Source: Lachancea thermotolerans CBS 6340 (lineage: Eukaryota > Ascomycota > Saccharomycetes > Saccharomycetales > Saccharomycetaceae). From it: a stretch of 64,000 nt of DNA. Where the stretch lies: contig NC_013077.1 of NCBI RefSeq assembly GCF_000142805.1, positions 372,001 to 436,000 on the forward strand, read 5' to 3'. Positions 40,916 through 49,307 of this stretch are shown here, piece by piece; within the stretch, counting starts at the first letter, position 1, and every line of letters starts with the position of its first letter. A model generated the notes under the pieces. It was not told the DNA's origin. It searched no databases and worked only from the letters and a program-made list of their open reading frames with translations. The translations under genes and the position numbers were made by a program.

Positions 40916-42785
40916 TTACCAAACGCTCTTGAGGGTCTTTTTGGAAGCGCTTATTTTCCTAATCTTTTGAGGCTTGTACGAATGCATGTCTAACGTGTCG
41001 TCTAGTTGAGAGTTCTTCCCATTGTCGAGAAAATCCCTTAAGTTCGGATGTTTCCTTTTAAGGGGACCGAGCGAATCCTGCGTGTCATCATCGATTCGAA
41101 GGGAATTGAAATCAAAAGATGAGCCAATAGCCCTTTCATTTGTACACTGGTGAGTGCGGCTGAGCTGCTCGACTTTCTTGATAGCAGCGCTGATGCTTTC
41201 TAAGGAAGCAGAAACTTGCTCAGGAGTTTCAAACAAGGCGGTTGTATATGCCGCCTGTGCTTTAGCGGAGTTGAATATGAAGGACCATACTGGTTTTGTG
41301 TTCAACGGAAGCTCTCCCAAGTTTTTGACGACAATTCCGCTTTGATCTATGGTAATATAATTGGAAGACTTCAGGAACTGATTTTTGCTTGATGTTTGGG
41401 GCCGCCTCTCCTTTTCAAGGACAAACACCTCATCATAAAACAATATTGAGATAGAAACGTTGATACATCTTTTGATTTCGGGGTCTGTATCTGTTCCTGC
41501 TAGAATTTCGTAAAATTCAGATAAAGTGGAAGGGAAATCCGGTTTCTTTATCATAAATCTGTAAATCCTTCGCAGCATCATAAAGGTTTTGAAACTCCAG
41601 GTCCTGCAGTTAAAGCTTTTCCCTTTCATCAAGCAAGAAATGCACTTATTAATGCTTGTTCTGCGATAGTTTCCATAGCATATTCTGTGCACTTTTCTCT
41701 TGCATTGAGTACAGCAAATACTTTTTGAAGTTGACTGGGGGCAGGGGATAGCACACTGACAATCGTAGGTGTCATGTTCGTTTAGATGCTGAGTATTTGC
41801 CACTTCTGCTGAGGGGGCGGTAAGATAATTTTTGAGATACTTGGTTGTTTGGCTTAGCGGACGACGAGGTGTCTCAAAAGCCACCTGCGAAAAGCTTAAG
41901 TTGGTCTCTTCGATTGCATCGACTGGTTCAACTAAGCTGAAAGGATCAATGTCCCTTGTTGGAACAGGACTCGCATCGTTGGTGCTCTCGACTACTGAAA
42001 GGACTTTTAGCGACACCCTGTTTTGAAGTCAGTAAAAATTCGTGCCTGCAATGGTGGATGCAGCTTACTTACTCGTGAAACTTAGTGTCAATAGACCCTA
42101 CCGAATAGGTATCCAAATCAGCACTTTTGGGTATCTTGATAATTGAGGGTTTGTCATAGGTTGCATCTCTAAAGTACTGTGGCTGATATTCGGGTGGCGC
42201 GTTTTCATTGAAGAGCAAACGCATTGTCAAGAAGCGTTTTTCTGGGAGGGGCTCAAGTGACTGAGTAATGATTATAAACCTTCTCATAAGCTGTTGCACA
42301 ACCCTTCTTGAATCAAGAAGTGAAACTTCTCCCTCTTCACCGTTGACGCCCATGGATACCTGCCCGTCGTCTCCGTAGCTAAAACTAAAAAGATAATTTT
42401 CGAGGAGATCGCTCGGCGCTTCTTCATGCGTAAAGACGCCCAAACTTAGAGCCTTCAAATACTTCACTTTGATAGATTGAAAAACGCCTTTTTCCAGCCA
42501 ATCTAGAAACAAGTCTGCCTCTGGAGTTTTGCCGCGAACAAGCGTTTTAATTTTGATTGAATTCGCAGGCGCTTCATTCCTATCCTTATTGTAGTTCTTT
42601 ATAACCTTTTCTGGAACGAAGCGCTGGTCAATGAAGTTATCGTCCGGAAAAAGCCCTCGCAAAAATGACAGACATCCAAATGACATTGTTAGCATTGTTT
42701 GCACGAGTTTTTGAGATTGTTCACAAGTGATCCCTGTAGTTGTACTCACAACCGTCTTTGGCTTCGTCTGCTGAGCAGTAGACAT
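40916..42785 (-). CDS. HOP1: Hop1, HORMA-domain protein of the meiotic chromosome axis, two exons
   Basis: Exon 1 is 42073-42785 and exon 2 is 40916-42017, joined across a 55-nt intron to give 604 residues (S. cerevisiae 605). Exon 1 encodes the HORMA domain (EQSQKLVQTMLTMSFGCLSF, LRGLFPDDNFIDQRFVPEKV, LLDSRRVVQQLMRRFIIITQ). Exon 2 holds a Cys-rich zinc finger (CQCAIPC, CCTQCKRKVHRICYGNY), a winged-helix-like part and the closure motif at the end (KIRKISASKKTLKSVW). Hop1 assembles with Red1 on meiotic axes and promotes interhomologue recombination. The join H-E-V-S-L-K-V aligns with S. cerevisiae Hop1 without a gap. Start is the ATG at 42785; further upstream the frame has only a TTG. Confidence 0.95.
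42018..42072 (-). other. Short intron in HOP1
   Basis: A 55-nt intron with donor GTAAGT, a branch-like TACTGAC and acceptor CAG eleven bases past the branch A. All differ from or are weaker than the usual GTATGT/TACTAAC pair of this genome. A stop codon spans the donor, so unspliced RNA would end just after the HORMA domain. I recall no intron in S. cerevisiae HOP1. Confidence 0.88.
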
Positions 42786-42809
42786 TTTGTTTATATAAAC
42801 GGTATTCAA

Positions 42810-44069
42810 TAGGATATTTAGCGTCCAGTAACTGTGATGTGTGTTGACATTGAAATCTTGTCTGGACCCCGTCTTTTTTATACTATTCTATCCAAGGCTA
42901 AAATAGCCGCTGACTATTTCGTATTTAACTATCAATGTTATAATACCTTGCTCACCCCAATGAAGATGAGTCAAGTAATAACATCTTTTGGTGAGCTAGC
43001 TCATCTTGTGTTTTAGTTAAGTTAGCATATAATCATTCCCTTCCCAAAGTAGAACGCCGCCATACAGGTACTTGAGGTCTCAGCCGGAGGTATAAAATAT
43101 CTTACCTTTTGATCTTTCCAAAACTAACAGCATTCACACCAGTACATGGCTTTTTGAACTGTTTGCGACTTCGAAAGTCTCACACAACTCGAGCATTTTC
43201 CTTGGATGTGGCAGGCCACCGAGGGATGCATGCTAGTTGAGTGAACCTTCCAATCCATTATACTTGAGGCTTTTTCATGAAGCGGTATCCCCAAAGCCCA
43301 GAACGAACCTTGTATCCGCTTCTCGGGGGAAAGTTGTATGCCCCTCTCAAAATTTGAGTACTACGATGGCTTTCCCTGTGGTGTCTTTCTCGCTATGATG
43401 GATTCAATGGGTGATAGCTTCAATAGAAGCAGATACGCACCTTTCTCGCGATTTGATAGTTGAAAAGCATACCACTTTTCCGGGTGTCAGCAACGCTCAA
43501 TAACGAGTTGTAGCTGGTGGCAGTGATCTGTTTTCACGGGTGCGCTTTGTGGAAAGTTAACTTGCAGCTAGTGAGCCTAATTTTATTTCAGGCTTCCAGT
43601 TGTTAATTCAGCTTTCCCTTGACATCGTCTAGAGCAAGCCATAAGATGCACAGAAATCAAAGCTCTGCGCTTGGGCAAATATTAAGAGGAGCGAATTGTC
43701 TGGTAGGAGTTCCTGCTTTTCGAAAGCACGGATTGATTTACAGGGGTAAGTTCTCTCCTTCTTCCTGATATTACATACCCCACGATTATTTGCGAAACAT
43801 TTTAGCATTCCTCAATGCACGGCGACAAATACCTTGAGGCGTTTACGATAACCAAACAGTCCAAAAAACTTGCTGATATGCCATTTTGATCTGGTCCACG
43901 CATCGCTCATTATCGGAGACCGCCTCTCACGTTTCTGCTTAATCGACACATGGCGTTCTTAATGATTAGATCATTCAGCCGTGCAGGGAATCTTGAAGTG
44001 GATGTACCAAGGACAAAGTATTGACACTAACTGACTTGGTCACCAGAACCATATTAGCGGCAGATATTA
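42810..44069. other. HOP1-YER079W intergenic region, no SPO22
   Basis: Some 1.26 kb between divergent genes with no frame of 60 or more codons in its central kilobase. By gene order SPO22/ZIP4 (about 975 codons) would be expected somewhere between HOP1 and SER3, but nothing here is large enough. A 40-codon ATG frame at 43646-43768 contains a GTAAGT (43746-43751) but I could not build a convincing spliced gene from it. Confidence 0.5.
42904..42913 (-). promoter_or_regulatory. URS1-like (Ume6) site upstream of HOP1
   Basis: On the minus strand this reads TCAGCGGCTA, one mismatch from the URS1 form TSGGCGGCTA, about 120 bp upstream of the HOP1 ATG. A second GGCGGC core lies at 43056-43061. URS1 binds Ume6 and gives early meiotic timing; S. 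cerevisiae HOP1 has one. The core mismatch lowers confidence. Confidence 0.45.
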
Positions 44070-44657
44070 ATGGAAGACTCTTCGATATTCTCACAAAGCT
44101 CCAAAGACGTTTCATCTGCGATCTCACTTTACAACATGCCGACAGGGGAGGACGCTTCGATAAGAGGACTGCTCGACTACGATCCCAGCGAAGAAGCCCA
44201 GTCTTCAGGAATCTCCCGGCCGCTGTCGAGGTCATCAGTGACCTCGTCACTTTCAATGGTTGCAACCAAAGACGGAGTCGAAGGAAGACGAGTGCACAGG
44301 TACGGTATTCCACAGTATTCACTGAACCTCCTGGATGCAATGTCGCAGCCTCCGCCGCTAAAAGGTAAGGTTCACACCAGACAAAATGCGCAAAGTCATC
44401 ATCTAAGCCCTCAGGAGAACAAAGAGGATTCCGAAACGCAACTATACCAAGACTTAATGCATAGTCCTCCCATCACCCTGAAGGAAAAGATGCAACTTTT
44501 CAGGGACAATTCAGAATCTTCCCACTTGGACTACTCTGAGGAATCCTACCAGGAGGGTAGCACAAGTCTTTCTGGCAAAGACCAGCTACATAGCCTACAT
44601 TCATACAAGAAGGACATTGCCAGCGAACGTGACGACAGCGATGACTACTCACAATGA
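44070..44657 (+). CDS. YER079W-like protein of unknown function
   Basis: A 195-residue acidic, Ser-rich, probably disordered protein with no domain I recognise. It starts at an ATG preceded closely by an in-frame stop. The call as the YER079W counterpart (210 residues in S. cerevisiae) rests mainly on position and strand between HOP1/ICP55 and AIM9 and on similar size. Possible conserved-looking patches are GEDASIRGLLDYDPSE and TLKEKMQLFRDNSE. Clusters of Ser with acidic residues suggest phosphorylation. A 77-codon frame overlapping its 3' end (44641-44874) is probably not a gene. Confidence 0.65.
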   Translation: MEDSSIFSQSSKDVSSAISLYNMPTGEDASIRGLLDYDPSEEAQSSGISRPLSRSSVTSSLSMVATKDGVEGRRVHRYGIPQYSLNLLDAMSQPPPLKGKVHTRQNAQSHHLSPQENKEDSETQLYQDLMHSPPITLKEKMQLFRDNSESSHLDYSEESYQEGSTSLSGKDQLHSLHSYKKDIASERDDSDDYSQ

Positions 44658-44930
44658 TATGCCGAAGGAGGAGCGTCCTGTGTTAATTGCAGTGTTTAAG
44701 CCTGCAAGCAAGGTTGATCAGGTACCGGCCTTGTTAGCGTTGGGCGGGAAGTTTGGCCCCTTCGAGCATATTTCAGGGGCGCTGAAGCGCAGACCCTCCT
44801 CACCCACGGGCATTAAGGCTAATCATCATCCGATAAGTTATAGTGCTCTGTGGACCCCCTCATGTGGGAGATAGCTATGTTTGTAAGCTGCTAAGCTTTA
44901 GGTACGTTTTTATTTAGAGTTTCAACAAAA

Positions 44931-44999
44931 ATGGTGAGCGCCTTGAAAAAGACGAACATTGGTATTCCGAACTTTGCAACATCAAACAAAGCGTGGTAA
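44931..44999 (+). other. 22-codon upstream ORF before AIM9
   Basis: An ATG in a good context (AAAAATGG) opens a 22-codon frame (starts MVSALKKTN) that stops 16 bp before the AIM9 ATG. It could limit AIM9 translation if it lies in the mRNA leader; the transcript start is not known. Confidence 0.4.
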
Positions 45000-45015
45000 C
45001 AGAACTCGAGTCATC

Positions 45016-46875
45016 ATGCTTCGGTACAACCTGAGGATACCTGTCCAGGCGAAAAAAGCCATGGGCTCTTTGGCTCCTCTCCGCCCAATGAAGTCCCGCT
45101 TTGGGCTTCGTTGTATATCCGATAAGCCGAATGAGGTCTTTACGAAACTGTCCGATGACAACGATCCACAGAGAGATGCATTCTTCAAATACTCGTGGGG
45201 CTCATGGCTTGCGAACGACCGTCAAGAAAAGGAAAAGAGAACCACCAAGTTTTCCATTGAGGGGCTAACAGATGTCATCAATGACCTTCATGCGCAGTCA
45301 AAAGAGAAGGCAAAGAGTGAAGCAAGTGAAGGCAACATTCCCCCCCCTTCATACAACCCCAATCTTACTGTTTCACTTTCTCACAACTTGTCTGCACTAA
45401 CTCTAGGCTCCTTGAACCCCAATGAAACCTTAAGGGTGACAGCTATGGCTAGTATTCACGAGGGGAAACACCACAGAATTTACAAGGTTGATACGAATGC
45501 GGACAAGTCGTTTATTCTCAGGATTCCCTACGCTACGAACAGTGAGGCTGCCATTTCTTACAGGTTGAAGAGCGAAGTGGCCACTATGGATTTTGCCGAC
45601 CTCAAGCTTGGGCTCAAAGTTCCAAAAGTGTATTGCTTTGGCGCCAATGCTTTGAACCCGATCCGCCAACCGTTTATTTTGGAGGAACATATTGAGGGAA
45701 GGCTTTTGATGCGCGACTGGAATCCACTTGAAGACGATGCCTCAGACAAGAAGGCGCACATATCAAAGTTGAACAAGGTCATTGACCCTTTGTCTCAGTT
45801 CCAATCAAAGCTTTTGAGCGTTGAATTCAACCAGTTCGGTAGCCTGTATTTCGCTAAAGATTACCCAGATAGTGAAGGGCCTGCCTACGAGGGCGAAAAG
45901 AACGAATCGTTGAAGAACAGATGGAGTGTTGGACCTTCTGTGGAAAGATGCTTTTGGAGACAAAAATCAGCCCTACCTTTGGACAAGCTGATGCAATTTG
46001 TTGGCCCTTGGTCAAAATCAAAGCCTATGGATATTGTGAAAAGTTTGGGGCTACTGGAGGCTGAAAATGCAAAGTCTAGGCTGGCACTCCAGCAGACTGA
46101 CGCGTCGCCTGCCCCCATTGAAGAATCGATACTCAGAGAGCAGGTTCGCACCTTTGAAAACTTGGCTGAAATTTCGAGCTCGCTCTTCAACACCAAATCG
46201 CATGTGATTCCTAATATCGACTCACTGCTCAAGCCACGCCTATATCACCCAGACTTAGACCCTATGAATGTTTTGCTGGATGAAAAGGACAATAGCGCGC
46301 CTTATTTATTGGATTTCGAAAACACAAGCATCAAACCCTTCATCTTGCAAAACTCTCCGCAATTTGTGGCCTACGACGGCCCCAAGATCTACAACTTGGA
46401 GGAAGATGTTGAGGGTTACAAAGATTTGTCTGAGGCAGAGAAGGTCCAATACCAATTCATGTACAAGCGCACGCGTAACCAGCACCTGTGGGAGTCTGCA
46501 CTGAACAAGAACTTTAACAAGCTCATATCGGCGGTGGCTCCCCCCGTGAAGCTTCTCAGAAGTCCATACGTTGCTTGCGTCGAAAGAAAGAACGACATGG
46601 AGTACTTGCTGGTTGACGAGAGCCTCATTCAGCTGCGTGAGGTGTGGGAGGTATTCGCCAAGAACAAACTCGTCAGCGAGAAGAAATTTCCACTGGAGTA
46701 CACCGAGGAGCAGCTACAGAAACATTCTACGGATCTTAACGCCTTCCACGAGCAGCTGATCAAAAGCCCATTTGCGGCAACCCAAGGCTGGATACCCCAA
46801 GACATGTTTGAAAACCTAGTAAAAGCTGGTATCTTGATCAAAGACAAGAACGGCGACTACACGATCAAGCAGTGA
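45016..46875 (+). CDS. AIM9: Aim9, mitochondrial kinase-like protein
   Basis: A 619-residue protein from the first ATG of the frame (S. cerevisiae Aim9 627). The basic N-terminus ([16 protein letters not shown] and on) looks like a mitochondrial presequence. It then matches Aim9 closely: [50 protein letters not shown] and [18 protein letters not shown]. The last part resembles the HxDxxxxN catalytic loop and LLDFE metal site of aminoglycoside phosphotransferase-like kinases. The S. cerevisiae mutant has altered mitochondrial inheritance; the substrate is unknown. An upstream ORF precedes it. Confidence 0.94.
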   Translation: MLRYNLRIPVQAKKAMGSLAPLRPMKSRFGLRCISDKPNEVFTKLSDDNDPQRDAFFKYSWGSWLANDRQEKEKRTTKFSIEGLTDVINDLHAQSKEKAKSEASEGNIPPPSYNPNLTVSLSHNLSALTLGSLNPNETLRVTAMASIHEGKHHRIYKVDTNADKSFILRIPYATNSEAAISYRLKSEVATMDFADLKLGLKVPKVYCFGANALNPIRQPFILEEHIEGRLLMRDWNPLEDDASDKKAHISKLNKVIDPLSQFQSKLLSVEFNQFGSLYFAKDYPDSEGPAYEGEKNESLKNRWSVGPSVERCFWRQKSALPLDKLMQFVGPWSKSKPMDIVKSLGLLEAENAKSRLALQQTDASPAPIEESILREQVRTFENLAEISSSLFNTKSHVIPNIDSLLKPRLYHPDLDPMNVLLDEKDNSAPYLLDFENTSIKPFILQNSPQFVAYDGPKIYNLEEDVEGYKDLSEAEKVQYQFMYKRTRNQHLWESALNKNFNKLISAVAPPVKLLRSPYVACVERKNDMEYLLVDESLIQLREVWEVFAKNKLVSEKKFPLEYTEEQLQKHSTDLNAFHEQLIKSPFAATQGWIPQDMFENLVKAGILIKDKNGDYTIKQ

Positions 46876-47565
46876 TATCGTATCTCGCATATATAGTACT
46901 ACTATTCATGAACACACATGTATTCGCAATTCGTTGATGCAAGACGCTCTGCAGTCCCCTTCAATTGGGTTGCTGCTCGAAGTGAGCACATGTCTCATCT
47001 GTACACTAATTAATATGACTAACTTTATGAAATCACGTGCTTTATACGACGAAGATCTCTATTAACAGCACAAGTGACTCGTTTCGTTTGAAGTCAGCAG
47101 CACAATGCTAGAGTCACTGCATATACACGTTTAACATGACCAAAGGTGGGCATACATGTCCGCCTCTGACAGCATTTGGAGTAGGAGTCCGGTACCCGCC
47201 GGTCTATCTGGCGTATTTGGTATCATTCGAATCAGAATCGAACCCAGCGAGCATAAGACTACTTCATAATGATTTAAACTAGCGCTAATTCACCACAAAA
47301 AAGACAAAAGGTCTCGAACAAGGTTGTAGACACTCAAAGCAGCGCCGCGAGAGTCACCGTCATATCACATGGCCCGCCACTGAAAATTTTTCTGGACTCG
47401 CACATGTTATGACTGAACAGTGAAAAATTAAGAGTAATTGATGATGAGCTGTCGAGCTGACGCTGACGTGGAATTGGTACAAGGTATATAACAAGCGCGA
47501 ACCGCTAGTTTACCAAAACTCAAGAATTTCTTGCAAAATAAGCTCAAATAACTTGAAACCCCAGA
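46876..47565. other. AIM9-SER3 intergenic region
   Basis: Nearly 700 bp, mainly the SER3 promoter. It has a TCACGTGC E-box core at 47034-47039. A tRNA B-box look-alike at 47234-47245 (minus strand) lacks an A box and cloverleaf. No gene is seen. Confidence 0.4.
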
Positions 47566-48978
47566 ATGGCTTCCCCACAGCAAATCAACAATCTTCAGAA
47601 TTCTTTTCAATCGGCCGTGAACTTGGGCGGATCGCCAGGTATCGTGTCGACCTCGCCCACGCAGTCGTTTATGAGCTCGGTGCCACGCAGAGTGAGTGCT
47701 TCGAGACAGACTAAAGCTTTGAAGCCTTTCTCGACTGGCGACATCAAGATCTTGTTGCTGGAAAATGTGAACCAGACCGCAGTGGAAATCTTCAACGGTC
47801 AAGGCTACCAGGTGGAGTTCCACAAATCGTCTTTGAGTGAAGACGAACTAATCGAGAAAATCAGGGATGTGCACGCAGTCGGTATCAGATCCAAGACCAG
47901 ATTGACGGAGAAGGTATTGAAGCACGCTAAGAACCTTGTGGTCATCGGATGCTTCTGTATTGGTACCAACCAGGTTGACCTCGACTACGCGGCCAAGATT
48001 GGAGTTGCTGTTTTCAACTCGCCTTTCTCCAACTCCAGATCAGTTGCTGAGCTTATTATGGCTGAGGTCATCTCCTTGGCTAGACAACTTGGCGACAGAT
48101 CTATTGAAATGCACACCGGTACCTGGAACAAGGTTGCTTCCAAGTGTTGGGAGGTCAGAGGCAAGACGTTAGGAATCATCGGATATGGTCACATTGGTTC
48201 TCAGTTGTCTGTTTTGGCTGAGGCGTTTGGTATGCAGGTGTTGTACTACGATATCGTGACCATTATGGCTTTGGGTACTGCTAAGCAAGTTTCTACTCTG
48301 GACAAGCTGCTCAGTGAGTCGGACTTTGTTACCTGTCATGTTCCTGCTACCGAGGACACCAAGAACCTCTTATCCGCTCCACAGTTTGCAGCCATGAAGG
48401 ATGGGTCTTACGTGCTGAACGCTTCTAGAGGTACAGTCATTGACATTCCATCCTTGATTCAGGCCATCAAGGCCGGCAAGATCGCAGGCACTGCCCTTGA
48501 CGTTTACCCTCACGAACCCGCCAAGAACGGTGCCGGCGCCTTTAACGATGAGCTAAACAGTTGGATTTCTGAGCTGGTCTCTTTGCCAAATGTCATCCTG
48601 ACACCACATATTGGTGGTTCCACCGAGGAGGCTCAAAGCGCTATCGGTATCGAAGTTGCCACTAATTTGTCCAAGTACATTAACGAGGGTGCGTCTGTTG
48701 GATCAGTGAACTTCCCAGAGGTCTCTCTGAGAGGTTTGGACCTGGATCAAGAAAACGTCGTGCGTGTTTTGTACATTCACCACAATGTGCCAGGTGTTTT
48801 GAAGACAGTCAACAACATTTTGTCGAACCACAACATTGAGAAGCAGTTCTCCGACTCCAGCGGTGACATTGCGTACTTGATGGCAGACATTTCCTCGGTA
48901 AATCAAAGCGATATCAAGGATATCTACGACCAATTGAACGCAACCGAATACAAGATCTCTATCAGGCTGCTGTATTAG
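47566..48978 (+). CDS. SER3: 3-phosphoglycerate dehydrogenase
   Basis: A 470-residue enzyme (S. cerevisiae Ser3/Ser33 469) making 3-phosphohydroxypyruvate, the first step of serine synthesis from glycolysis. After a variable N-terminus it has the D-2-hydroxyacid dehydrogenase layout: VGIRSKTRLTEKVL, the NAD-binding GKTLGIIGYGHIGSQL (about 199-214), LNASRGTVIDI with the catalytic Arg, and the Glu and His of the ILTPHIGGSTEEA region. The C-terminal ACT domain (about 395-470) is the serine-binding feedback site of the family. S. cerevisiae has two copies; here there is one. Confidence 0.96.
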   Translation: MASPQQINNLQNSFQSAVNLGGSPGIVSTSPTQSFMSSVPRRVSASRQTKALKPFSTGDIKILLLENVNQTAVEIFNGQGYQVEFHKSSLSEDELIEKIRDVHAVGIRSKTRLTEKVLKHAKNLVVIGCFCIGTNQVDLDYAAKIGVAVFNSPFSNSRSVAELIMAEVISLARQLGDRSIEMHTGTWNKVASKCWEVRGKTLGIIGYGHIGSQLSVLAEAFGMQVLYYDIVTIMALGTAKQVSTLDKLLSESDFVTCHVPATEDTKNLLSAPQFAAMKDGSYVLNASRGTVIDIPSLIQAIKAGKIAGTALDVYPHEPAKNGAGAFNDELNSWISELVSLPNVILTPHIGGSTEEAQSAIGIEVATNLSKYINEGASVGSVNFPEVSLRGLDLDQENVVRVLYIHHNVPGVLKTVNNILSNHNIEKQFSDSSGDIAYLMADISSVNQSDIKDIYDQLNATEYKISIRLLY

Positions 48979-49307
48979 GTGCAACACATTACCAAGCAGA
49001 CTAAGCAACGCACTTACAAGTATATAATCACTTAGTCATATCGGCAATAGTTAATAAGAAATATTCGGTCTAACAGTTTGTCCACATCAAGCCTGTTATA
49101 CAATGTTGATTGATTGACGGCCAGAAGGGCTTTCTGGTTACATTTAGCGCTCCATGACACTTCCTCGAAAACTTGACTTGTTTCACGTGACCAGGATTTG
49201 TAGGGTTTTACTCAAAAAAGTCGGTGGCAAATAAAGCTCCTCAGATTAAACAACCTTTTAAACATATATCATAAACAATCCCGATCTTCCTGCTTTATTA
49301 GGTTGTG
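48979..49307. other. SER3-RPN2 intergenic region
   Basis: A 329-bp gap with a TCACGTGAC box (core 49184-49189) and the PACE element described separately. Nothing else is recognised. Confidence 0.4.
49223..49231 (+). promoter_or_regulatory. PACE element (Rpn4 site) of RPN2
   Basis: Perfect GGTGGCAAA, the proteasome-associated control element bound by Rpn4, 77 bp before the RPN2 ATG. Proteasome genes in yeast typically carry exactly this 9-mer at this distance. Confidence 0.88.

Noticed and set aside
44641-44874. 77-codon ATG frame overlapping the end of the YER079W-like gene
   Set aside because: No known homologue and it overlaps a better frame; it could only be real if relatives keep it.
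47234-47245. tRNA B-box look-alike (GGGTTCGATTCT on the minus strand)
   Set aside because: No A box, anticodon stem or acceptor pairing could be found around it.
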